From Oxalobacteraceae bacterium CAVE-383 (GTDB lineage: Bacteria; Pseudomonadota; Gammaproteobacteria; Burkholderiales; Burkholderiaceae_D), in contig REGP01000001.1 of assembly GCA_004134995.1 (NCBI GenBank), positions 62,001 through 126,000 on the forward strand: a DNA stretch of 64,000 nucleotides. Reading direction: 5' to 3'. Every line of letters starts with the position of its first letter. Within the stretch, counting starts at the first letter, position 1. The notes under the pieces were generated by a model. It did not search any database and was not told the origin of the DNA. It saw only the letters and a program-made list of their open reading frames with translations. Positions 9,339 to 19,927 of this stretch are shown one piece after another. The position numbers and the translations under genes are program-made.

Positions 9339-9368
9339 GTTCAACAGGTACTTGTTCAGCAGGTACTT
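9339..9368. repeat. 15-bp tandem duplication
   Basis: GTTCAACAGGTACTT at 9339-9353 is followed directly by GTTCAGCAGGTACTT at 9354-9368, one mismatch. It lies between the large inverted repeat and the end of yajQ. No function is apparent. Confidence 0.8.
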
Positions 9369-9379
9369 GGCGGATTGTA

Positions 9380-9865
9380 TTAATCCCGAAAATTATTGAA
9401 TTCCAGCGGCAGGTCTTCGACCTTGCTGCGCAGCATGGCCATGGCGGCCTGCAGATCGTCGCGCTTGGCGCCGGTCACGCGCACGGCGTCGCCCTGGATG
9501 CTGGCTTGCACTTTCATCTTGCTGTCCTTGATGACGCGCACAATCTTCTTGGCGTCTTCGGTCTCGATGCCGTTCTTGACCTTGATCACCTGCTTGACCT
9601 TGTCGCCGCCGATTTTCTCGATCTTGCCGATATCCAGGAAGCGCACGTCCACATTGCGCTTGACCATTTTTCCGGTCAGCACGTCCCGCACCTGGCCGAG
9701 CTGGAATTCGGAATCGGCATAGGCGGTCAGCTCGCGCTCCTTCTGCTCGACGCGCGCGTCGCTGCCCTTGAAATCGAAACGGGTGGTGATTTCCTTGTTG
9801 GCCTGGTCGACTGCATTCTTGACTTCGACGATATTGGCTTCGGAGACGGTATCGAATGATGGCAT
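9380..9865 (-). CDS. yajQ: YajQ-family nucleotide-binding protein
   Basis: A 161-aa UPF0234/DUF520 protein, the family's normal length. Xanthomonas members bind cyclic di-GMP and act as regulators; E. coli YajQ binds nucleotides, so signalling is possible but not proven here. The sequence begins [21 protein letters not shown] and ends with [10 protein letters not shown], both characteristic. An in-frame ATG seven codons earlier (9886) is rejected because AAGGAAA sits 7 bases before the 9865 ATG. It is divergent from murB and convergent with aroG across the repeat element. Confidence 0.92.
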   Translation of the reverse strand: MPSFDTVSEANIVEVKNAVDQANKEITTRFDFKGSDARVEQKERELTAYADSEFQLGQVRDVLTGKMVKRNVDVRFLDIGKIEKIGGDKVKQVIKVKNGIETEDAKKIVRVIKDSKMKVQASIQGDAVRVTGAKRDDLQAAMAMLRSKVEDLPLEFNNFRD

Positions 9866-9918
9866 GCTGATTTCCTTTGACTGCAAAAGCGTTATTTTAT
9901 GTCATTTCCTGACGAATG

Positions 9919-9946
9919 CAGACAAGCGGCCCGACCGGACTATAAT
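9919..9946 (+). promoter_or_regulatory. Putative murB promoter giving a nearly leaderless mRNA
   Basis: A perfect TATAAT at 9941-9946 preceded at 16 bases by CAGACA (9919-9924, 4 of 6 to the -35). Transcription would begin about 9953, only some 3 bases before the murB ATG at 9956, and no Shine-Dalgarno sequence is present. Confidence 0.55.
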
Positions 9947-9955
9947 TCTGCGCTT

Positions 9956-11002
9956 ATGCCCACGTTCCCACTCCCCCTGCAGCGCGACTTTCCTCTGCGC
10001 AATCTGAATACCTTCGGCGTCGATGCCGCGGCTTACGCCTATCTGCCTATCGTCGACGTCGATCTGCTGCGCGCCGTGCGCAACGACGCGATGCTGGCGG
10101 CGCTGCCGCGGCTGATCCTGGGCGGCGGCAGCAATCTGCTGCTCACGCGCGATTTTCCTGGCTTGGTGCTGCATATGCGCAATACCGGTATTGCCATCGT
10201 CGACAGCGCGGATGGCGATACGGACGACGGCGTCACCTACGTGCGCGCGGCCGCCGGCGAAAACTGGCACCGGCTGGTGCTGTGGACGCTGCAACAGGGT
10301 TTGGGCGGCCTGGAAAACCTGTCGCTGATTCCAGGCAGCGTCGGCGCCTCGCCGATCCAGAACATCGGCGCCTACGGGGTCGAGATCAAGGACATGCTGC
10401 ACAGCCTGACCATCTACGACTTCGCCGACGACAAAATATCGACGCTGCGCAATGCCGATTGCGCTTTTGCCTACCGCGACAGCATTTTCAAACATGCGCT
10501 GCGCCACCGGGCGGCGGTGCTGGACGTGACGTTCGCGCTGCCGAAGCAGTGGCGGCCGCGCATCGACTATGCAGAACTGGCGAAAGCGCTGGCCGCGCGC
10601 GGCATCGGCGCACCGACGCCGGCGCAGATCAGCGACGCCGTGATCGCTATCCGCAGCGTAAAGCTGCCGGATCCGGCGGTCATCGGCAATGCCGGCAGCT
10701 TCTTCAAGAATCCGATCGTCACCGCGCGGCAGCGCGACGACTTGCTGCAACGTTTTCCCGAGCTGGTCAGTTATCCGCAGGCCGACGGCAGTTACAAGCT
10801 CGCGGCCGGCTGGCTGATCGATCGCTGCGGCTGGAAGGGTAAAACGATGGGCGCAGCCGGCGTTTATCCGCGGCAGGCATTGGTGCTGGTCAACAACGGC
10901 GGCGCTTCAGGCAAGGATATCGTGGCCCTGGCGCGCACCATACAGGCGGATGTGCAAACGGGCTTCGGGGTTCTTTTGGAACCCGAGCCCGTCTTTGTTT
11001 GA
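9956..11002 (+). CDS. murB: UDP-N-acetylenolpyruvoylglucosamine reductase
   Basis: FAD-dependent reductase that forms UDP-MurNAc, the second committed step of peptidoglycan precursor synthesis, in the cytoplasm. The 348-aa protein is the E. coli-like type I form. It shows the FAD-binding [11 protein letters not shown], the core [25 protein letters not shown] region, and [10 protein letters not shown] containing the catalytic Ser; the C-terminal EPEPVFV holds the conserved Glu. The 9956 ATG fits the family's N terminus; the longer frame from 9899 crosses the promoter and is rejected. A TATAAT hexamer ends 9 bases before the ATG, suggesting a leaderless transcript. Confidence 0.95.
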   Translation: MPTFPLPLQRDFPLRNLNTFGVDAAAYAYLPIVDVDLLRAVRNDAMLAALPRLILGGGSNLLLTRDFPGLVLHMRNTGIAIVDSADGDTDDGVTYVRAAAGENWHRLVLWTLQQGLGGLENLSLIPGSVGASPIQNIGAYGVEIKDMLHSLTIYDFADDKISTLRNADCAFAYRDSIFKHALRHRAAVLDVTFALPKQWRPRIDYAELAKALAARGIGAPTPAQISDAVIAIRSVKLPDPAVIGNAGSFFKNPIVTARQRDDLLQRFPELVSYPQADGSYKLAAGWLIDRCGWKGKTMGAAGVYPRQALVLVNNGGASGKDIVALARTIQADVQTGFGVLLEPEPVFV

Positions 11003-11013
11003 TAATCCTTGTT

Positions 11014-11328
11014 TTAACCGAAATGGCAGACGTAGTGCGTTGTTTCAACAGCCTCGATATCGAAGCTTGAATTCGCGCCGATTTCGAAGCGCTGGCCGGC
11101 TTCGTAATTGCGCCACAAAGTCTGGTCCTTCAGCCGCACACGGCATTTTCCCCCGACGATTTCCATGATTTCCGGCGCGCCGGTGTTGAACGTCAGAGTC
11201 GACGGCAAAATCACGCCTACCGATTTCTTGGTGCCGTCCGCGAAAATAATATTGTGGGAAACGCACTTGCCGTCAAAGTAGACGTTGGCTTTTTTGACGA
11301 CGGAAACGTGATCGAATTGAGTGGTCAT
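11014..11328 (-). CDS. ppnP: Pyrimidine/purine nucleoside phosphorylase
   Basis: A 104-aa protein of the PpnP (YaiE/DUF1255) family, small cupin-fold enzymes that phosphorolyse several nucleosides to base plus ribose 1-phosphate. The family hallmark segments FDGKCVSHNIIFADGTKKSVGV and the C-terminal THYVCHFG-like ending are present. It lies 32 bases after the end of argG on the same strand, so it may be cotranscribed with argF-argG, and it ends 11 bases from the end of convergent murB. Confidence 0.92.
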   Translation of the reverse strand: MTTQFDHVSVVKKANVYFDGKCVSHNIIFADGTKKSVGVILPSTLTFNTGAPEIMEIVGGKCRVRLKDQTLWRNYEAGQRFEIGANSSFDIEAVETTHYVCHFG

Positions 11329-11360
11329 GTTATGTGATCTGTTATTTGATTTTGGTCGGG

Positions 11361-13665
<2,305 letters not shown>

Positions 13666-13706
13666 TGCATCGGACCCGGTGGTGCATTCTGTTTTGTATG
13701 TCATAA

Positions 13707-13735
13707 ATAAAAACGGCGGCCTGTATCTGCCGCCG
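13707..13735 (-). terminator. Intrinsic terminator downstream of rsgA
   Basis: On the minus strand, CGGCGGC (13735-13729) pairs with GCCGCCG (13720-13714) around an 8-base loop and is followed by TTTTTA. It stands between the end of rsgA and the start of argF, so it separates the phhB-rsgA unit from the argF-argG unit. Confidence 0.75.
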
Positions 13736-13808
13736 ATGATTTGTAACCGGTTCAATTATAAGGGATTTTGCCCCAAAAATGGCATCCGGGACGCTGTCGC
13801 CCCGATGC

Positions 13809-14753
13809 TCAATACAGGGTTTGCGATGCTTCGTGCAGCAATTGCTTGTATAAAGCGTGCCGCATAGGGGCGATTTTGCCTTCTTCCAGCGCTTCCAGCA
13901 CCGCGCACGACGGTTCGCTCAAGTGGTGGCAATTGTAAAATTTGCATTTTCCGAGGTAAGGCCGGAATTCGCGAAACGCGCGTTCCAGCATGCCTTCCGT
14001 CAATTGATACAGGCCGAATTCCTGGAAACCGGGCGAATCGATGATCGAGGTGTCGGCCCCGACCGGATACAGGCGGGTAAAGGTAGTGGTGTGCTTGCCG
14101 GTGTCGAGCGCGGCGGAAATTTCGCGCACGGCAATCTCGGCGTCCGGCACGATCAGGTTGATGATGGAGGATTTCCCCATGCCCGACTGGCCGATCAGGA
14201 TGGTCGATTGCCCCGCCAGCAGCGGCATGAAGGTATCGCGCGTGGCGTCCGGGGCGGCGCGCGCGGAGACCTGGTGAATCGGGTAGCCGAGCGCGGCATA
14301 GGGCGCCAGCCGCTGCAGCGTCTTCGGCAGGGACGCCTCGATATCGATCTTGTTCAGCACGAGATGGGCATCCACGCCGGCCGATTCGGCGGCAATCAGC
14401 GCGCGCGAAATCAGGTCGTCGGTAAAGCCCGGTTCGGTCGCCACCACGATGAACAATTGCGTGACGTTTGCCGCCAGCAGCTTGGATTTGTACTGGTCCG
14501 AACGGTAAAGCAGGCTTTTGCGCTCGGCGATGCTGTCGATGACGCCCTGGTTGGGCGAGGTGCGCTGGAACTGCAGGATATCGCCGACCGCGACGTCGCC
14601 TTTCTTGCCGCGCGTCACGCATTGCAGTTTTTCTCCGGTGGCCTTGGCCTGCACCAGATAATGCCGGCCGTGCGCGGCGATGACAATGCCGGTTTCGGTC
14701 GCGGGCGCCGCGGTTTTTGCTGTTTTCGCGTTCTTTGCGGCGATTGGACGCAT
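13809..14753 (-). CDS. rsgA: Ribosome small-subunit biogenesis GTPase
   Basis: Circularly permuted GTPase that helps mature the 30S subunit. In the 314-aa sequence the G motifs appear in permuted order: NKID (G4), then GQSGMGKSS (G1, about residue 187), then DSPG (G3). An N-terminal OB-fold region and a C-terminal zinc knuckle ([14 protein letters not shown]) complete the family layout. The Lys/Thr/Ala-rich first 20 residues are probably flexible. Its ATG overlaps the phhB stop as TGATG, so the two are translationally coupled. Confidence 0.95.
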   Translation of the reverse strand: MRPIAAKNAKTAKTAAPATETGIVIAAHGRHYLVQAKATGEKLQCVTRGKKGDVAVGDILQFQRTSPNQGVIDSIAERKSLLYRSDQYKSKLLAANVTQLFIVVATEPGFTDDLISRALIAAESAGVDAHLVLNKIDIEASLPKTLQRLAPYAALGYPIHQVSARAAPDATRDTFMPLLAGQSTILIGQSGMGKSSIINLIVPDAEIAVREISAALDTGKHTTTFTRLYPVGADTSIIDSPGFQEFGLYQLTEGMLERAFREFRPYLGKCKFYNCHHLSEPSCAVLEALEEGKIAPMRHALYKQLLHEASQTLY

Positions 14754-15100
14754 CAGGAAAACGATTGCTGGAAAATCGCGTTGACCTTGGCCGCGCAGAT
14801 GAAGTCGTTGATCGACAGGCCGCCCTTGCCGTTGTTCACGCTATGCGTATCGAAGCGCACCACGCAGCGGTTGTAGGTTACCGTCAGTTCGGGATGATGG
14901 TCTTCGGCGTGAATGACATAGGCGATGGCATTGATGAACGCCAGCGTCTCATAGTAGTCGCCGAAGGCGAACCGGCGCGTGAGCTTGCCGTTGTCCAGCG
15001 TCCAGTCCGGCAATTCCGCCAGGCGCCGTTCGACCTCTGCGGCCGACAGCGCCTGTGTTTGGTGGGTGCATTTCATTTCGATCAGATCGGGGGAGCTCAT
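14753..15100 (-). CDS. phhB: 4a-hydroxytetrahydrobiopterin dehydratase (PCD/DCoH)
   Basis: Recycles the pterin cofactor of phenylalanine hydroxylase; some members also act in other pterin reactions. The 115-aa sequence carries the family's active-site signature [14 protein letters not shown] and the closing segment [22 protein letters not shown] precedes the ATG by 6 bases. No phenylalanine hydroxylase gene is in the window. It is sandwiched between the M48 protease gene and rsgA on the same strand, with a TGATG overlap into rsgA. Confidence 0.9.
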   Translation of the reverse strand: MSSPDLIEMKCTHQTQALSAAEVERRLAELPDWTLDNGKLTRRFAFGDYYETLAFINAIAYVIHAEDHHPELTVTYNRCVVRFDTHSVNNGKGGLSINDFICAAKVNAIFQQSFS

Positions 15101-15118
15101 GGCGTTCTCCAGGGCGGT

Positions 15119-16381
15119 TCAGGCGCTTGCCAGCAGGCGGTCGATGCGCACCGTGGCCGGCGGATGCGAATCGTAGAACGCCGAATGCAGCGGATCCGGC
15201 GTCAGGGTGGCGGCATTGTCTTCATAGAGCTTGACCAGCGCCGAGACCAGATCCGGGGCGTTGGTGTGCTTGACGGCGAATGCGTCGGCTTCGAATTCGT
15301 GTTTGCGCGAGGTCAGGGACGACAGCGGCGACAGCAGGAAGGTAAAGATCGGCAATGCCAGCATGAACAGGATCAGCGCCATCGCATCGTTGCTGCCGAA
15401 GGGCAGGGGCGTGACGCCGAGGCCGGTATAGAACCAGATCCGGCTTTTCAGGTAGCCGAGCAAGGCCAGGAACGCCAGCGATACCGCGAAGATCACACTG
15501 ATGCGCTTGACGATGTGCTTCAGCTTGAAATGGCCCAGTTCATGCGCCAGCACCGCTTCGACTTCGGGCGGCGTCAGGCGCGCCAGGAGGGTGTCGAAAA
15601 ACACGATGCGCTTGGCGCCGCCGAAACCGGAAAAATAGGCGTTGCCGTGCGCGCTGCGCCTGGAGCCGTCCATGACGAACAGGCCCTTGGAGGCGAAGCC
15701 GACGCGCTGCATCAGCGCTTCGATGCGGCTGCGCAGGGCATCGTCGGTCAGCGGCGTGAATTTGTTGAAGAGGGGCGCGATGACGGTCGGAAACAGCACC
15801 AGCATCAGCAATTGGAACCCGCACCAGACGATCCAGGCGTAAATCCACCAGAGATCGCCGGCGCCGTTCATCAGCGTCAGGATCACCCACAGCAGCGGCA
15901 GGCCGATGACCGCGCCCAGCAGCGTGTTCTTGACCAGATCGGCAAAGAACAGCCGGCGCGTCATTTTATTGAAGCCGAAGCGCTCTTCCAGCACGAACTG
16001 GCGGTAATAGTCGAAGGGCAGATCGATGGCGGCCGAAATGACGGCGAATCCGGCGATCAGCAGCAGCTGGTAGACCATGCCGGGCGAACCCAGCCATTGC
16101 AGCAAGGCAATAGACAATGACTGCAGGCCGCCCAGGAAAGTGAAGCCGACCAGCACCGCGGCGTTGACCAGCAGGGACAGCAGCGCGAATTTGGTCTTGG
16201 CGACGGTGTAATCGGCGGCCTTGCGGTGGGCTTCCTGGGGAATTTTCTCGGCAAAGCGCGGCGGCACCTGGTTGCGATGCGCCAGCACATGGCGAATCTG
16301 GCGCGAGCCGAGCCAGAAGCGCACCGCCAGGCTCAGAAACAGAAAAGCCACAAACAAAACCGAAAACGTAAGTGAATACAT
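15119..16381 (-). CDS. M48-family membrane metalloendopeptidase (Ste24-like)
   Basis: A 420-aa integral-membrane zinc protease related to CAAX prenyl protease Ste24. The motif HELGH is at residues 280-284 within AVLAHELGHFKLKH, and a downstream EFEADAFA provides the third zinc ligand (Glu). Several hydrophobic segments precede and follow it, beginning with the N-terminal MYSLTFSVLFVAFLFLSLAV. The ATG at 16381 is favoured over 16414 by an upstream AGGGTAAC. Bacterial substrates are unknown; turnover of membrane proteins is the usual inference. It is divergent from orn and is followed by phhB. Confidence 0.88.
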   Translation of the reverse strand: MYSLTFSVLFVAFLFLSLAVRFWLGSRQIRHVLAHRNQVPPRFAEKIPQEAHRKAADYTVAKTKFALLSLLVNAAVLVGFTFLGGLQSLSIALLQWLGSPGMVYQLLLIAGFAVISAAIDLPFDYYRQFVLEERFGFNKMTRRLFFADLVKNTLLGAVIGLPLLWVILTLMNGAGDLWWIYAWIVWCGFQLLMLVLFPTVIAPLFNKFTPLTDDALRSRIEALMQRVGFASKGLFVMDGSRRSAHGNAYFSGFGGAKRIVFFDTLLARLTPPEVEAVLAHELGHFKLKHIVKRISVIFAVSLAFLALLGYLKSRIWFYTGLGVTPLPFGSNDAMALILFMLALPIFTFLLSPLSSLTSRKHEFEADAFAVKHTNAPDLVSALVKLYEDNAATLTPDPLHSAFYDSHPPATVRIDRLLASA

Positions 16382-16426
16382 TGTTACCCTGTGAGAAAAT
16401 GCGTGGTCAATCAATAAGGAACAATT

Positions 16427-17011
16427 ATGTCACAAGCCACCGAAGCCGCCGCGCTGTCTATTCCGGCACGCCCGAATGAATTCAATCTGGTCTGGGTCGA
16501 TATGGAAATGACCGGCCTGGATCCCGACACGGATCGCATCATCGAAGTCGCCGTGGTGGTAACCGACTCCGAACTGAACATCCTGGCCGAAGGCCCGGTA
16601 TATGTGATCCACCAGTCCGATGAAATCATGGACGGCATGGACGCCTGGAACAAGGGCACCCACGGCCGTTCCGGCCTGATCGAGCGGGTCAAGAATTCGA
16701 CTGTCACCGAAGCCGAAGCCGAAACGGCGCTGGTCGAGTTTCTGAAACAATACGTGCCGGCCGGCAAATCGCCGATGTCGGGCAATACCATCTGCCAGGA
16801 CCGCCGCTTCATGGCGCGCGGCATGCCGAAGCTGGAGGCATTCTTCCATTACCGCAATCTGGATGTTTCGACGCTGAAGGAATTGTGCCGCCGCTGGAAG
16901 CCGGAGCTGGTGGCCGGTTTCAAGAAGAAGCAGGCGCATACCGCGCTGGCCGATATTCTCGAGTCGGTGGAAGAGCTCAAGTACTATCGCGAACATTTCA
17001 TCAAGCTGTAA
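16427..17011 (+). CDS. orn: Oligoribonuclease
   Basis: Degrades 2-5-nt RNAs and pGpG, the last step of mRNA and cyclic-di-GMP breakdown. The 194-aa DEDDh exonuclease shows [16 protein letters not shown] (first Asp/Glu), the SGLIERV segment, and the late HTALADI with catalytic His and Asp. AAGGA lies 7 bases before the ATG. The gene is divergent from the M48 protease with 45 bases between starts. The strong hairpin at 17030-17062 follows. Confidence 0.96.
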   Translation: MSQATEAAALSIPARPNEFNLVWVDMEMTGLDPDTDRIIEVAVVVTDSELNILAEGPVYVIHQSDEIMDGMDAWNKGTHGRSGLIERVKNSTVTEAEAETALVEFLKQYVPAGKSPMSGNTICQDRRFMARGMPKLEAFFHYRNLDVSTLKELCRRWKPELVAGFKKKQAHTALADILESVEELKYYREHFIKL

Positions 17012-17029
17012 CCATCAAGCGTTAACGCG

Positions 17030-17062
17030 CGTGGCAGCCCTTCAAATCGAAGGACTGCCACG
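17030..17062. terminator. Hairpin between convergent orn and the UPF0149 gene
   Basis: CGTGGCAG/CTGCCACG outer stem, one C-A mismatch, CCTTC/GAAGG inner stem and a 5-base loop. There is no T-tract on either side, but the position between two convergent genes fits a bidirectional terminator or mRNA 3'-end stabiliser. Confidence 0.6.
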
Positions 17063-17077
17063 ATTCGTCAGGTTCCG

Positions 17078-17770
17078 TCAGGCGCTTTCCGCGCCGCAGC
17101 ACTTCTTGTATTTCTTTCCGCTGCCGCAAGGGCAATCGTCGTTGCGGCCGGGTTTGGGCGTTTCATTGCGCACCTGCACCACGGCCGATTTGCGGTTCGG
17201 CAGCCAGTATTGGTAGATGTGCGGAATCGCCGATTCCATTTCGACCGTCAGCTTGTGGGTCTTGATGGGCGTATCGACCAATACCAGCTCTTCCTCTTCC
17301 AGTTCGTCGGAGCCGAGCAGATAAATCGGGCGCAGCATATCGGCCAGTTTCGAATGCCAGATCGGTTCCCATTGCTGCCTGCGCAATCCCATGCCCTCCC
17401 AGAATCCCCAGGCCCAGGCTTCGCCGTCCAGCAGCGATTTGCCTTCCCATTCGCGTTCGCAAAACAGCGGCTCGTATTCCTTCGGCGCGACTTCCAGCGT
17501 GATCGCGATTTCGTTCATGAAGCGCGCGATCAGGCCGGTGATGCGCTCCGCTTCCTTGGGATTCTTGAACGCCGGCGCATCCTTGGCCTGCGGCCCCCAA
17601 ACGCCGTGCAGCCATTCTTCCATCAGCACTTCCTGCGGGCCGATCGCCAGCGCGGTCAGATAGCCGTGCAGGGTATCCATCGTCATGGCGTCTTCCGCGC
17701 AGCGGTCGGACAACAAAAAGTCGTCCAGTTCTTCAAATTCTTCGTCGGAAAGGGGCTGATCGAGTCGCAT
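17078..17770 (-). CDS. UPF0149 (YecA-like) protein with SEC-C zinc motif
   Basis: A 230-aa cytoplasmic protein. The N-terminal two-thirds is the UPF0149/YecA helical domain ([31 protein letters not shown]). The C terminus is a SEC-C metal-binding tail ([17 protein letters not shown]), like the SecA tail that binds SecB and ribosomes. E. coli YecA associates with ribosomes through its SEC-C motif, so a role near translation or secretion is plausible but inferred. It converges on orn and is divergent from srkA. Confidence 0.85.
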   Translation of the reverse strand: MRLDQPLSDEEFEELDDFLLSDRCAEDAMTMDTLHGYLTALAIGPQEVLMEEWLHGVWGPQAKDAPAFKNPKEAERITGLIARFMNEIAITLEVAPKEYEPLFCEREWEGKSLLDGEAWAWGFWEGMGLRRQQWEPIWHSKLADMLRPIYLLGSDELEEEELVLVDTPIKTHKLTVEMESAIPHIYQYWLPNRKSAVVQVRNETPKPGRNDDCPCGSGKKYKKCCGAESA

Positions 17771-17841
17771 GGGTCATCTTCTAAAACGGTAAAGACAGGC
17801 AGTGTAACGTGTTGGGCAATGCTGTCCAGTACAATGCGGCG

Positions 17842-18831
17842 ATGATTGCAGAACCGACTTCCTTTGCCGGCCTTTCGCCAGACACCGTGCTCGATGCGCT
17901 CGACAGCGCCGGCTATCACGGCGACGGCCGCCTGCTGGCGCTCAACAGTTACGAGAACCGCGTCTATCAGATCGGCATGGAGCAGGGGCCGCCGCTGGTG
18001 GCCAAATTCTATCGGCCGCAGCGCTGGAGCGATGCGGCGATCCTGGAAGAGCACGCGTTCGTGGCCGAACTGATCGAACGCGAAATACCGGTGGTCGGCG
18101 CGCTGGCCGATGCCGGCGGCGCGACGCTGCGCACATTCAACGGTTTCCGTTTCGCGGTGTTCCCGCGGCATGGCGGACGCGCGCCGGAACTCGATGCGCC
18201 CGGTACGCTGGAGTGGCTGGGCCGCTTCATCGGCCGCATTCACGCCGTCGGCGCGCTGCGCCCATTTGCGCAGCGGCCCGCGCTGGACATCGCCAGTTTC
18301 GGCGAGCAGCCGCGCGACTTCCTGCTCGAACACGGATTCATTCCCGACGACCTGCGCGCCTCCTACACCGGCACCGTCAACCAGGCGCTGGATGAAGCGC
18401 GGCGCGCCTTCGATCGCGCCGGCGACAGCGTTGCGCCGCTGCGGCTGCACGGCGACTGCCATTGCGGCAATGTATTGTGGACCGACGCCGGTCCGCATTT
18501 TGTCGATTTCGACGACAGCCGCAGCGGCCCGGCCATCCAGGATCTGTGGATGCTGCTCTCAGGAGAGCGCGGCGCCATGACGCGCCAATTGTGCGACCTG
18601 CTGGCCGGCTACGAAGATTTCCACGAGTTCGATCCGCGCCAGTTGCATCTGATCGAAGCGCTGCGCACGCTGCGGCTGATTCACTATGCCGCATGGCTGG
18701 CGCGGCGCTGGGACGATCCGGCTTTCACGGCGGCGTTTCCCTGGTTCAATACGCAACGCTACTGGCAGGACAGGATTCTTGAACTGCGCGAGCAAATCGC
18801 TCTCATGCAGGAAGCGCCTCTCGTTATTTGA
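17842..18831 (+). CDS. srkA: Stress response serine/threonine kinase (YihE type)
   Basis: A 329-aa aminoglycoside phosphotransferase-fold kinase like E. coli SrkA/YihE, which counters stress-induced cell death. Visible are LNSYENRVYQIGM (nucleotide loop), a conserved ATP-side Lys in LVAKFYRP, the catalytic LHGDCHCGNVLW (Brenner-type HGDxHxxN) and the metal-binding VDFDDSRSGP. The start at 17842 matches E. coli length (328 aa). No Shine-Dalgarno is seen; TACAAT at 17830-17835 ends 6 bases before the ATG, suggesting leaderless transcription. A dsbA partner, common in enterobacteria, is absent. Confidence 0.9.
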   Translation: MIAEPTSFAGLSPDTVLDALDSAGYHGDGRLLALNSYENRVYQIGMEQGPPLVAKFYRPQRWSDAAILEEHAFVAELIEREIPVVGALADAGGATLRTFNGFRFAVFPRHGGRAPELDAPGTLEWLGRFIGRIHAVGALRPFAQRPALDIASFGEQPRDFLLEHGFIPDDLRASYTGTVNQALDEARRAFDRAGDSVAPLRLHGDCHCGNVLWTDAGPHFVDFDDSRSGPAIQDLWMLLSGERGAMTRQLCDLLAGYEDFHEFDPRQLHLIEALRTLRLIHYAAWLARRWDDPAFTAAFPWFNTQRYWQDRILELREQIALMQEAPLVI

Positions 18832-18832
18832 A

Positions 18833-18922
18833 GCATGGCTGTATCCGCATGCACGCCACCTGTCGCTGCGGGTGCGCACCTTTGTCAATTTTTTAACCGA
18901 AAAGCTGAGTCCGCATAGTTGA
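18833..18922 (+). pseudogene. Remnant of a LysR-type regulator (C-terminal tail only)
   Basis: Directly after the srkA stop, one frame reads AWLYPHARHLSLRVRTFV, then NFLTEKL, to a TGA at 18920-18922. This is the characteristic end of many proteobacterial LysR regulators (typical form: LYPxxRHLSxKVRxFVDFLAER). Only about 29 codons survive; no helix-turn-helix or effector domain lies upstream because that space is occupied by srkA. Best read as debris of a deleted LysR gene. The stretch is short, so chance similarity is possible, though unlikely in view of the match length. Confidence 0.6.
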
Positions 18923-18953
18923 TCGCGCACTACGCACTGTTACGCCTTGCGCA

Positions 18954-19286
18954 TTACAGATCGTAGAATTTGCTCACGACACTGGAAATCATGGTTTCGC
19001 CGACTTCATTCTGATAGCGCGCCAGCAGTGTTTCGAGCAGGCGGCCATGATAATAGGCGGACAACCCCCGCGTCATCTTCGGCTCGCTGGCCGGAATGAT
19101 CGCGAAAACCAGTTTGCCGCTTTTCGGATAAGGCCGAAACCATGCCTTGCTGCGGTATTCGGGGTGGCTCAGCGTGATATCGCCGTCGGCGTCCCAAACC
19201 CATTCGTCGGTTCGTTGCGCGGTGATATCAGCCTTGAATTGTTGCAGGAATTCCAGAGGATCGTTAATCGGTATAGTGATTGCCAT
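18954..19286 (-). CDS. Small conserved-looking protein of unknown function
   Basis: A 110-aa acidic, soluble-looking protein without signal peptide or membrane segment. It begins MAITIPINDPLEFLQQFKAD and contains WVWDADGDITLSHPEY, alternating polar and aromatic residues that suggest a beta-sheet fold, and a helical C terminus. I do not recognise a domain. Coding character (GC-rich third positions, no competing frame) supports it as real. The ATG lacks a strong ribosome binding site. The LysR remnant lies beyond its 3' end and a bidirectional terminator beyond its 5' side. Confidence 0.65.
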   Translation of the reverse strand: MAITIPINDPLEFLQQFKADITAQRTDEWVWDADGDITLSHPEYRSKAWFRPYPKSGKLVFAIIPASEPKMTRGLSAYYHGRLLETLLARYQNEVGETMISSVVSKFYDL

Positions 19287-19387
19287 TTTTTACTTGCAGC
19301 CTGCCGAAGCATTCAATGATGCTGAAAGTTGTCAATTCTATAACATATTTATTTCATGCGTATGACCTGCCCCATTTTGCGGCGGGC

Positions 19388-19419
19388 AAAAAAAAAGACC
19401 GCCGCAGCGGTCTTTTTTT
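19388..19419. terminator. Bidirectional intrinsic terminator
   Basis: Stem AGACCGC/GCGGTCT with a CGCA loop (19396-19413), flanked by a run of A before and a run of T after, so it works on either strand. On the minus strand it ends the Gln/Asn-rich gene just 10 bases after its stop. Confidence 0.9.
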
Positions 19420-19429
19420 ATCGCCGGCA

Positions 19430-19693
19430 TTACTTCTGATTCGGACGATTCGAAGATGGGTTTTGCTGACCCTGTTGCGATGCTGTGTTGCGATCGCCAG
19501 ATCCAGGCGCATTGCCGGATTTATTGCCGGCATTTTGCTGATTCTGACGATCCGATTCCATTTGTTGCTGCGAACTTTGGCCTGGTCGATTGCTTGGTTG
19601 ACCGCCTTGCTGAGGTTGTCCCTGGCCGCCTTGATTGGCTTGATTTGCTTGATTTGACTTGTTGGTGTTCTGATCCTGATTTTGCTTGTTCAT
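19430..19693 (-). CDS. Gln/Asn-rich, intrinsically disordered small protein
   Basis: An 87-aa protein made of 23 Gln, 16 Asn and 11 Gly plus Ser, Pro, Ala, Arg, Lys and a few acidic residues. It has no Leu, Ile, Val, Phe, Tyr, Trp, Cys or His, so it cannot form a globular core. AGGAAG lies 7 bases before the ATG (MNKQNQDQNTNKSNQANQ) and a strong terminator follows, which argues for a genuine monocistronic gene. Its composition recalls hydrophilin or stress-associated proteins, but no family can be named. The frame extends upstream to 19801 without plausible start signals. Confidence 0.75.
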   Translation of the reverse strand: MNKQNQDQNTNKSNQANQANQGGQGQPQQGGQPSNRPGQSSQQQMESDRQNQQNAGNKSGNAPGSGDRNTASQQGQQNPSSNRPNQK

Positions 19694-19927
19694 AATGACT
19701 TCCTCACGTTTGAAGTAGAAGTAAATAGCCTCGCAAGAGGACACACCCCCGCCATGAAATGCTTGCAAATAATGCCTGCAAAATGGCGACGACGAAATCA
19801 TCTTAGGCCGCTACATTCCCGCCAACCATACGACCATGGCTGAAACGGGCGTAAGAGGAAATTGTCGGACCTGTCAGAGAAATCTTACAGAAAGGGAAGG
19901 CGGATGTTTATTTTAATAGCGCCGTAT

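Noticed and set aside
14717-16120. A 467-codon plus-strand frame opposite the M48 protease and phhB
   Set aside because: Gln/Arg/Asp-rich antisense peptide spanning two genuine genes and their junction; no domain features.
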